Shown here piece by piece: positions 57,803 to 64,000 of a stretch of 64,000 nt of DNA. The stretch is from the NCBI GenBank assembly GCA_965229355.1, contig OZ245869.1, positions 2,666,001 through 2,730,000 of the forward strand, in the 5' to 3' direction. The number at the start of each line of letters is the position of its first letter. Position 1 is the stretch's first letter. This stretch comes from GCA-2737725 sp965229355. Its GTDB lineage: Bacteria; Pseudomonadota; Alphaproteobacteria; Rhodospirillales; Rhodospirillaceae. Under the pieces are notes generated by a model that worked only from the letters and a program-made list of their open reading frames with translations, made no database searches and was not told the DNA's origin. The position numbers were made by a program, and so were the translations under genes.

Positions 57803-58786
57803 ATGAGCGATATCATGTCTGGCATCGACGTTTTGGTCAGCGAAGTTGGCCCACGCGATGGCTTGCAAAGCATCAGTTCCATCATGCCGACGGATGCGAA
57901 GAAAAAGTGGATTACCGCTTTAGCAGAATCCGGCGTGCGCGAAGTGGAAGTGGGCTCGTTCGTTCCTGCAAAGCTGTTGCCGCAATTGGCTGACACGGCT
58001 GAGATCGTCGCGTTCTCGCGCACCATTCCGGGCTTGCAAGTGGCAGCCTTGGTGCCGAATGCACGTGGTGCGGAAGCGGCTATTGCTGCCGGTGCGCATA
58101 AAATCACGTTGCCGTTGTCAGTCAGCGAAACACACAGCTTGAAGAACTTGCGCAAAACGCACGAGCAAGTGTTCGACGAAGTGAAGGCGATTGTGGAATT
58201 GCTGAAGACCTTGCCGAAAGACAAGCGCCCGCACTTTGAAGGTTCGCTGTCCACGGCGTTCGGGTGCACGCTGGAAGGCTACATCTCGGAAGCCACAGTT
58301 GTGAAACTGGGCGAACGTTTGATGAGCCTGGGCTGCGATGAAGTCGGCTTGGCCGATACCACGGGCTACGCCAACCCGCAGCAAGTCAAAAACATGATTA
58401 AGGCTATTTGGTCTGCGTTGGGTAAAAACGCGCTGACCGGCATTCACATTCACAACACGCGCGGCCTTGGTTTGGCCAATGCGCTGGCGGCGTTGGACAT
58501 GGGCCTCACGACGTTGGATAGCTCGTTGGGTGGCTTGGGCGGTTGCCCGTTTGCACCAGGCGCTTCTGGCAACATCGTGACGGAAGATTTGGTGTTCATG
58601 CTGGATAGCATGGGCTTAAAAACCGGCATTGATTTGCAGAAGCTGTTGAAGGTGCGCGAAATCGTGACAGCGGCAGTGCCCGATCCGATGTACGGCTTCA
58701 CGCCAGATGCTGGTGTGCCGAAAGGCTACATCCAAGGCGGCCACGGCTGGGGCATCGGCAACGATACCAAGTTGGCTGCTGAATAA
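57803..58786 (+). CDS. HMG-CoA lyase-like enzyme
   Basis: A 327-residue TIM-barrel lyase of the HMGL family. It has the active-site start VSEVGPRDGLQ (residues 12-22), the metal His pair HIHNTRG at 215-221, and the Cys loop GLGGCPFAPGASGN with Cys 248. Authentic HMG-CoA lyases usually have HxHDT at the second motif; here it is HNT, a form I recall from proteobacterial lyases near CoA-transferases. It may cleave HMG-CoA or a related hydroxyacyl-CoA such as citramalyl-CoA. Confidence 0.9.
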   Translation: MSDIMSGIDVLVSEVGPRDGLQSISSIMPTDAKKKWITALAESGVREVEVGSFVPAKLLPQLADTAEIVAFSRTIPGLQVAALVPNARGAEAAIAAGAHKITLPLSVSETHSLKNLRKTHEQVFDEVKAIVELLKTLPKDKRPHFEGSLSTAFGCTLEGYISEATVVKLGERLMSLGCDEVGLADTTGYANPQQVKNMIKAIWSALGKNALTGIHIHNTRGLGLANALAALDMGLTTLDSSLGGLGGCPFAPGASGNIVTEDLVFMLDSMGLKTGIDLQKLLKVREIVTAAVPDPMYGFTPDAGVPKGYIQGGHGWGIGNDTKLAAE

Positions 58787-58813
58787 AGCACAAGCTGCTC
58801 AACCTTCTTCAAG

Positions 58814-58907
58814 TGTCATCACCCGGCTTGTCCGGGTGATCCATCGTGCCACGAACGTCTTAGAAGCGGATGAAGCATGGATCGCCCGAATAAATCGGGC
58901 GATGACA
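58814..58907. repeat. 94-bp palindromic intergenic repeat element (REP/BIME-like)
   Basis: Two hairpins, each from TGTCATC-RCCCGR type sequence, point at each other: left TGTCATC-ACCCGG...CCGGGT-GATCCAT (58814-58844) and right ATGGATC-GCCCGA...TCGGGC-GATGACA (58877-58907). The ends form an imperfect 31-bp terminal inverted repeat. Such mobile palindromic elements are common between genes in alphaproteobacteria. It lies between the lyase and chemoreceptor genes, and only one copy was found in this window. Confidence 0.8.
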
Positions 58908-58927
58908 ATGCATGTTTTATTGAGCGA

Positions 58928-60385
58928 TTACGCCGCAGCTCTGATTTCGGATAAGAACCCATCGACTTGGCTGCGCAGTGTATCGGACTGCTGTGACAAG
59001 CCTTGTGCGGCGCTGAGTACATGGCCCGAGAGCGTGCCGGTTTTACCTGCGGCAGCTGTCACAGCTGCGATGTTGCTCGAGACTTCGGTGGTGCCAGCTG
59101 CGGCCTGCTCAATGTTGCGGGCAATGTCCTTCGTGGCCGAGCCTTGCTGATCGACAGCAGCTGCGATGGTGGTCGAGATTTGATTGACCTTCTCGATGGT
59201 TTCAAAAATACGCTCAATCGCATCGACAGAGGTTTTTGTCGCACTTTGAATGCCTTCAATCTGGCCGCCAATTTCTTCGGTGGCTTTGGCGGTTTGTGTC
59301 GCCAAGTTTTTCACTTCGGATGCAACGACCGCAAAGCCTTTGCCTGCTTCACCTGCGCGCGCGGCTTCAATGGTCGCGTTCAACGCCAGCAGGTTGGTTT
59401 GCTCGGCGATGTCCGTAATCAAACGCACGACTTGGCCAATCTTTTGGGCCGCTTCATCAAGCCCGCGAATTTGATCTTTGGTCTTTGTGGCTTCGTTCAC
59501 AGCTTGACCGACAACGCGCGTGGATTCAGACACCTGACGGCTGATCTCGACAATCGAGGCCGATAATTCTTCGGTGGCAGCGGCGACAGTTTGCACGTTG
59601 GTGGATGCTTCTTCTGACGCGGCAGCCACAGCGGTGGATTGCACGTTGGTTTCAGCCGCGGTCGCTTGCATGGTTTGCGCCGACACTTCCATGTCTTTGC
59701 TGGCCGAGGATACAGCACGCGTCACATCAAGCACGCGGCCTTCGAACGTGCTAGCGAGCGTCAGCATGTCTTTGCGGCGGGTTTCTTCTAAGGCGGCGCG
59801 ACGGGCTTTGTCTTCGTCGGCCAAGCGGCGCACTTCTTCTTTGGCGGCTTCAGCTTCGGCGACGGCCGTTTCTGATTCATGGAACAGTTCCACCAGACGA
59901 TGCGACAACCACAACAACACGGCGGCTTCGCTGGTCAAGATCAGCGCATGCAAGACAACGCGTAAGAAGTTCGCGCCATCTGGCCATACCAGCGCAGGCA
60001 CGATGAAATTCAAGCCTAAGTGATGGACGGCAACAAACGCGGTCGCCAACAGAATGGTGCGCCAATCGCAGAACGCCGTCAGAATGGCCAGCGCTGCAAA
60101 GAACGCCATGTGAATATCAACTTGCCAGGTGTGACCCTGCACAGAACTCAAGGCCAACGCGATCAGGCCCATAATCGCCACAGCACAGGCATAGCGCGTA
60201 AACGCTGCTGTTGGGGCGCTCATCCAGCCATAGGTCGCAACACCAGCCAATGCGACACCTGCAATCAGCGTGATGGCGCTGAAGGTGGTTGCTAAGCCCG
60301 TGGCCAGCAAAATCACAACGCCCAACCAACTTGCGATGACGCACGTGGTGGCCGCTTTGGCGCGCAGTTGCTCTAGTCCTGACAT
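58928..60385 (-). CDS. Methyl-accepting chemotaxis protein with multi-TM N-terminus
   Basis: The 485-residue product has about six TM helices in the first 170 residues (CVIASWLGVVILLATGLATTF ... LRVVLHALILTSEAAVLLWLSHRL) instead of the usual two with a periplasmic ligand domain. A coiled coil and an MCP signalling domain follow, with the hairpin tip DIAEQTNLLALNATIEAARAGEAGKGFAVVASEVKNLA. It should sense something within the membrane or at its face and talk to CheA. A small one-TM protein gene lies 26 bp upstream on the same strand, as with the MHYT kinase at 33 kb. Confidence 0.93.
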   Translation of the reverse strand: MSGLEQLRAKAATTCVIASWLGVVILLATGLATTFSAITLIAGVALAGVATYGWMSAPTAAFTRYACAVAIMGLIALALSSVQGHTWQVDIHMAFFAALAILTAFCDWRTILLATAFVAVHHLGLNFIVPALVWPDGANFLRVVLHALILTSEAAVLLWLSHRLVELFHESETAVAEAEAAKEEVRRLADEDKARRAALEETRRKDMLTLASTFEGRVLDVTRAVSSASKDMEVSAQTMQATAAETNVQSTAVAAASEEASTNVQTVAAATEELSASIVEISRQVSESTRVVGQAVNEATKTKDQIRGLDEAAQKIGQVVRLITDIAEQTNLLALNATIEAARAGEAGKGFAVVASEVKNLATQTAKATEEIGGQIEGIQSATKTSVDAIERIFETIEKVNQISTTIAAAVDQQGSATKDIARNIEQAAAGTTEVSSNIAAVTAAAGKTGTLSGHVLSAAQGLSQQSDTLRSQVDGFLSEIRAAA

Positions 60386-60411
60386 TCGTCTCTCCGTTTA
60401 TTTTGGCCGTT

Positions 60412-60768
60412 TTATTTTTGGGTCTTGTCTTCAATCACACAACTGCCTGCCACAATCGGGTCCAGGACCGCCCAGGCCCCTTGGTCCCGCAAGTGCGCGG
60501 CGGTGTGTTCGTTCTCTAATGTTGCAACAATGATGGTCTCAAGCTGACCCATACGCACAGGGCGCGCACCCGCCGCAATCACGCGCGCAAATGCATCGTC
60601 AGCCGAAAGCCACGGCGCAAACACCACAGCCACTTGGGCTGTGTCCGCGCTTGGACTTGCCTTTGGTGCGGCGGCTAACGCCACCAGCACCAATGCGGTG
60701 CCAATCGTCAGCGCCAGCGCACGGCCAAAGCCAGCTTGCACGTCGATATCTTGCGTGTTTGCCTTCAT
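60412..60768 (-). CDS. Small one-TM protein with undescribed periplasmic domain, paralogue of 32920-33291
   Basis: The 118-residue product has an N-terminal cytoplasmic stretch (1-16), one TM helix (about 17-35, LALTIGTALVLVALAAAP) and a periplasmic domain: AQVAVVFAPWLSADDAFARVIAAGARPVRMGQLETIIVATLEN, then LRDQGAWAVLDPIVAGSC. It shares the A-Q-V-A-x-V-F-x-P-W-x-S-x-D opening, the GAW motif and a Cys near the end with the product at 32920-33291. No known family is recognised. It is 26 bp upstream of the multi-TM chemoreceptor and likely co-transcribed with it. Confidence 0.7.
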   Translation of the reverse strand: MKANTQDIDVQAGFGRALALTIGTALVLVALAAAPKASPSADTAQVAVVFAPWLSADDAFARVIAAGARPVRMGQLETIIVATLENEHTAAHLRDQGAWAVLDPIVAGSCVIEDKTQK

Positions 60769-60911
60769 TCCTTCACGTCACAACAAACAGCAGACGTAAA
60801 TGTCCGCCGTTCTAGATTCGTTATGGCCGGAAGGTACCCAAAACGCGCGATGGCGTCGGGTTATCTAAAGGATATGTGTGCAGTGCCGAGGTATAGCTGG
60901 GTGAGGCGGGA

Positions 60912-61520
60912 TTAGACCGGCTCAAAAGCCCCAGACGAATTAAGGCGATGCAGCGTGCCGGTTTCCAGGTCGAAGTACCAACCGTGGATTTGTAATTTAC
61001 CTGAGTCCACGCGGGATTTGATCCAGGGGAACGTCAGCAGGTTATTCAGGGAAACTTTCACAGCTTCCAATTCGCACAAGCGCTGCAATTTAATGGGGTC
61101 TTGTGTCACGGCGACAGCCGTTTCATAGGCCGATTGCGCGATCGTCATCCACGATGCGACGAAATCCAGCGCATTTTTTTGCTGACTCACCAGCGCGCCA
61201 ATGCCACCACATTTTGCGTGGCCCATCACGACGATGTTTTCCACTTCCAGCACTTGCACTGCAAATTCCAGCGCGGCACTGGTGCCGTGGTGATCGCCAT
61301 CGGGCGTGTAGGGCGGCACAATGTTCGCCACATTGCGCACCATGAAGATGTCGCCAGGCTCGGCGCCGAACTTCAAGCCCGGATCGATGCGGCTGTCAGA
61401 GCACGAAATCATCATCGCCTTCGGTGTTTGCGGCTTGCCCATCAAGGATTTCAGGAAATCCTTGTTCTGGCTGAAGTAGCTGTCACGGAACTGGTGATAA
61501 CCGGCGATGAATTTGTCCAT
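60912..61520 (-). CDS. Beta-class carbonic anhydrase
   Basis: Interconverts CO2 and bicarbonate. The 202-residue product has the zinc ligands Cys 40 (ISCSDSR, with Asp 42 and Arg 44), His 101 and Cys 104 (GHAKCGG), and the conserved VRNVANIVPPY. Length is standard. It lies alone between the small-protein/chemoreceptor pair and the methyltransferase gene. Confidence 0.94.
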   Translation of the reverse strand: MDKFIAGYHQFRDSYFSQNKDFLKSLMGKPQTPKAMMISCSDSRIDPGLKFGAEPGDIFMVRNVANIVPPYTPDGDHHGTSAALEFAVQVLEVENIVVMGHAKCGGIGALVSQQKNALDFVASWMTIAQSAYETAVAVTQDPIKLQRLCELEAVKVSLNNLLTFPWIKSRVDSGKLQIHGWYFDLETGTLHRLNSSGAFEPV

Positions 61521-61610
61521 AACGTTCCTCGTCCAAACAGGCCTAACTCAAACGGTGTACGCAATTGGCGTGGGCGCTACATAGGGCCCGAATTTGGCAG
61601 GGTCAAACAA

Positions 61611-61637
61611 AAAGGCCGGTTGATCAGACCGGCCTTT
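61611..61637. terminator. Terminator after methyltransferase gene 1 (minus strand)
   Basis: AAAGGCCGGT (61611-61620) and ACCGGCCTTT (61628-61637) with loop TGATCAG. On the minus strand it is followed by TTTGTTTG. It ends the gene at 61658-62782. Confidence 0.85.
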
Positions 61638-61657
61638 GGGTAACGCAGCATTTGTTC

Positions 61658-62782
61658 TTAAGCGGGCTTTCTCGCGCAACTCACGAACCACGCAACGGTT
61701 TTATCGAGCTGCTCGAACTTGCCGTACCAAATGCTGTCTTTCGGAAAGCCCCCATCCAGGAACATCTGCACCGGGTCGTTGGTGGCATAGGCTTCCCAAT
61801 AGGGCTCGTTGTTGTTCTTCAAATCCCAGCTTGATTCAAACTGCCCAAACGCATCGCGTTCGGAATAACGCAGCGGCACGTCTTGGTGAATCGCAATGCC
61901 GCCCGGCTTCAGAATGCGGAAGCTTTCCTTGAACATCGCAGCTTGGGTTTTTTGCGGCATCTCGTGCATCGCGTTGTGCGAGACGACCAAATCAAACGTT
62001 GCGTCAGGGAAGGTGGTCGCGCCCGCATCCATTTGATGGAAGTGCACCGGCGCACCCAAGGCTTCAGCGCGCGCATGCGCATAACGTAACATGCCAGCGC
62101 CCACATCCAGCGCATGGACTTCGGCATTCGGAAACGCCAACGCCCACGGTGTCGACGACGACCCCGCTGAGCACGCGAAGTCTAAAATCTTGGTCGGTGT
62201 GAAATCCGGAAAGCGTTCTTTGATGAAGCGCTGAATCACTTCAGCTTTGCTTTCCATCGTGCCGATGCCGCCCCCCATGGAATACAAATTGCCGCCGCCT
62301 TCATAGAAGGCACCGGCTAGTACGTCATTGTTGCCGTTGTCGGCTGTGTAGTTCACGGGCTGCAAGTGAATGTTCACTTCCTTCAAACCGCGCGGCGGAT
62401 CGAAGGTGGGGTTCAGTGTCAGCGTGCCTTTGCGCGCGGTTGAGCTTTGGAATTTGTCGTAGGCTTTTTCCAAACGGTCTTGCTGGCGATAAATCGGCTC
62501 ACCGATCGAATCCCACATCAATTCTTGCGCATTGCGGTTCAAGGCCGAGAACATCAAATAGCTCGGTTCCTGATACATGAACGTGCTGATCTCGTGGCGA
62601 TCTTCCGGCGCGCGGCCATGGGCTTTTTCAAACTTCGGCTTTGCGGTTTTCTCGTAGATCACCTTATTGCCGGGGCGAAGTTTGCGGCCGATGTGCGTCT
62701 TCAACGACAACACAAAAAGCTGGCGTGCTTTTTCGTCGTGGTTCGGCTGCGACAGCATTTCGTGAACAGGATTACGCGCCAT
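61658..62782 (-). CDS. SAM-dependent methyltransferase, paralogue of the next gene
   Basis: A 374-residue class I methyltransferase. The N-terminal about 195 residues are specific to this type (motifs VNIHLQP and AGAFYEGGGNLYSMGGG). The Rossmann domain follows with motif I variant ILDFACSAGSSS, NAEVHALDVGAGMLRYAHARAEALGAPVHFHQMDA, and FDLVVSHNAMHEMP, IHQDVPLR. Substrate unknown. It shares domain order and the IHLQP-AG-FY pattern with the gene at 62919-63971, but the two are clearly diverged. Confidence 0.85.
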   Translation of the reverse strand: MARNPVHEMLSQPNHDEKARQLFVLSLKTHIGRKLRPGNKVIYEKTAKPKFEKAHGRAPEDRHEISTFMYQEPSYLMFSALNRNAQELMWDSIGEPIYRQQDRLEKAYDKFQSSTARKGTLTLNPTFDPPRGLKEVNIHLQPVNYTADNGNNDVLAGAFYEGGGNLYSMGGGIGTMESKAEVIQRFIKERFPDFTPTKILDFACSAGSSSTPWALAFPNAEVHALDVGAGMLRYAHARAEALGAPVHFHQMDAGATTFPDATFDLVVSHNAMHEMPQKTQAAMFKESFRILKPGGIAIHQDVPLRYSERDAFGQFESSWDLKNNNEPYWEAYATNDPVQMFLDGGFPKDSIWYGKFEQLDKTVAWFVSCARKPA

Positions 62783-62844
62783 TGTTCATCTCCGACGTTT
62801 TAGAATCCGCGAAAGGTTATAGGTTTATAATATATAGGAAAAGA

Positions 62845-62880
62845 AACGCGGACCTCCAGTTTTTCTGAAGGTCCGCGTTC
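62845..62880. terminator. Terminator after methyltransferase gene 2 (minus strand)
   Basis: AACGCGGACCT (62845-62855) and AGGTCCGCGTT (62869-62879), loop CCAGTTTTTCTGA. On the minus strand the tail is TCTTTTCC. It separates the two methyltransferase genes into independent units. Confidence 0.82.
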
Positions 62881-62918
62881 ACAGCACAAGCGGAAACTAG
62901 GTATAGAATGATCTAAGA

Positions 62919-63971
62919 TTACAGGGGTTTGTCGCAAACCCGTGAGCCCATGGCGACGCCGACCGGCACGCGTGAGCGTAAATCAAAGCCCAAGCCTTCC
63001 AGTTTGCCCTCGACGTTGCACGACACGAATGACGACGCATAAGGCTCGCCGTTATCGGCGGTGTCCATCAAGCCCAACAGGCCACGGTCCGGCGCTTGGC
63101 CCGGCGCAGTCGAAGCAAAGTCCCACATCACATATGTGCCACCTGGGCGCAGCACGCGGAAAATCTCAGCCAGTGTCTTGTCGATCACTGGCACCGGAAT
63201 TTCGTGGAACAGAATGTGCGACACCACGAGGTCGAATGACTTGTCATCGAAGTCTAATTCTTCACACGGCATCTGCGCGAAGTGCACTTCCGACTTTTGC
63301 TCGGTTGCGCGCCAGTGGCCATACCGCACCATCGGTCCGCTGATGTCTGTGGCATGCACTTCGGCGTTCGGGTACATGCGCTTTAATTCGCACGACAACT
63401 GACCGATGCCGCAGCCAATTTCTAAAATCCGCAGCACCTTGCCGTCTTTCGGCAGCGGCGTGTCTTTCGCGATTTTGGCGTGGAACACGTCTTCGGCATT
63501 GGCGCCACCATAGAAAATGCTGGTGCCGTAGTCGTAGAACATGCCTGCCAGCGGATGGCCCACGTAACCCTTGGGCTGCAAGTGAATGTCGACGGTCGCA
63601 TATTCAGGATAGATAAAATCTTTGTCGTAGGTCAGCGTGCCCGGGCCGCGCTTCTCGGCGTCGTCCATGCGGCGCAGATACTCTTGTTCGCGCTGCGTGT
63701 ACGATTCAACGATGCGGTTCTTGTACATCTCTTGCGCGCTGCGTTTGACGCGCAGGAATGTATTCACATAGGTATCGTCGGCAATCGCCTCGCGTGCTTT
63801 CGCCACACCTTCGATGGTGTGCTCCGAGACCACGCCTTTGTCGGCCAGAATTTTATTGCCGCGCTCGGCCATGTTCTTCCATTGGGCATGGAGGAGGAAG
63901 TTGCGCGCATCGCTCATAAAATCGGTGAACGCTTCATCGCTGCGATTGGTTAGGGCCGGTGTCTTGCCCAT
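62919..63971 (-). CDS. SAM-dependent methyltransferase, paralogue of the previous gene
   Basis: A 350-residue protein with a long N-terminal helical part (residues 1-175, VDIHLQPKGYVGHPLAGMFYDYG) and a class I methyltransferase domain: ILEIGCGIGQLSCELKRMYPNAEVHATDISGPMVRYGHWRATEQKSEVHFAQMPCEEL, FDLVVSHILFHEIP and LRPGGTYVMWDFAS. The N-terminal pattern is like that of the 61658-62782 product, so both probably act on related but different substrates. The start is ATG 63971 near the window end. Confidence 0.85.
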   Translation of the reverse strand: MGKTPALTNRSDEAFTDFMSDARNFLLHAQWKNMAERGNKILADKGVVSEHTIEGVAKAREAIADDTYVNTFLRVKRSAQEMYKNRIVESYTQREQEYLRRMDDAEKRGPGTLTYDKDFIYPEYATVDIHLQPKGYVGHPLAGMFYDYGTSIFYGGANAEDVFHAKIAKDTPLPKDGKVLRILEIGCGIGQLSCELKRMYPNAEVHATDISGPMVRYGHWRATEQKSEVHFAQMPCEELDFDDKSFDLVVSHILFHEIPVPVIDKTLAEIFRVLRPGGTYVMWDFASTAPGQAPDRGLLGLMDTADNGEPYASSFVSCNVEGKLEGLGFDLRSRVPVGVAMGSRVCDKPL

Positions 63972-64000
63972 TTTGCCGCGGTCGATTTGTGAATTGCTGA

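Overview
The window reads as a chromosomal segment of a motile alphaproteobacterium, probably near Rhodospirillales or relatives. The evidence is a divergently arranged flagellar locus with the alphaproteobacterial markers fliX, a flaF-like gene, a DUF6468-type gene and a MotE-like gene; cckA directly behind flhB; a DksA with the one-cysteine alphaproteobacterial zinc-finger remnant; a phasin gene; and two perfect TTAA-N7-TTAA boxes of the kind bound by CtrA. GC content is moderately high throughout, except for one AT-richer gene near 36.5-37.1 kb. No rRNA, tRNA, CRISPR, prophage or transposase was recognised.

Region 1 (1-31.7 kb) is flagellar. Minus-strand runs are flgI-flgJ-flgN-flgK-flgL (6.0 to 0 kb), flgF-flgG-flgA-flgH (12.2 to 8.4 kb) and fhlB-like/hypothetical/fliO/fliP (25.6 to 23.8 kb). 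Plus-strand runs are fliX-dksA, then fliL-fliM followed by a five-gene envelope module (DUF6468-type, MotE-like, two consecutive MotB-like proteins, and a 1203-residue periplasmic repeat protein), and flgB-flgC-fliE-fliQ-fliR-flhB-cckA. asd and an amidohydrolase are inserted between them. All three divergent flagellar promoter regions carry the same palindrome, (C)GGCAA-N3-TTGCC(G). Two of them have a well-formed sigma-54 -24/-12 element about 110-116 bp from it. This looks like an enhancer/sigma-54 (FlbD-type) circuit layered on CtrA control, and the CtrA-pathway kinase gene cckA sits at the end of one of the controlled runs.

Region 2 (31.7-37.3 kb) is signalling and envelope: a secreted cyclophilin, a small one-TM protein translationally coupled to an MHYT hybrid histidine kinase and an HD-GYP response regulator, an AT-rich secreted protein and a 46-residue entericidin-like lipoprotein. 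A paralogue of the small one-TM protein lies at 60.4-60.8 kb directly upstream of a multi-TM chemoreceptor. This repeated pairing of an undescribed small periplasmic domain with a multi-TM sensor is, to me, the best candidate for a new system in the window.

Region 3 (37.7-49.9 kb) holds recA, an NTF2-fold protein, alaS, a phasin with three TTGC-N3-GCAA operators around its promoter, a MoxR/CoxE-type ATPase-VWA pair, a MacA-MacB-type export system and a Tat-exported DUF1838 protein.

Region 4 (49.9-64 kb) is mixed metabolism: a VOC protein, a tyrosine phosphatase, leuCD of a divergent type, a Cys-rich YkgJ-like protein, GNAT, EamA, a secreted Rossmann-fold protein, a CaiB-type CoA-transferase divergent from an HMG-CoA-lyase-like enzyme, a 94-bp palindromic repeat element, the chemoreceptor pair, beta-carbonic anhydrase and two paralogous SAM methyltransferases. 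All calls come from reading the sequence; no database search was run.
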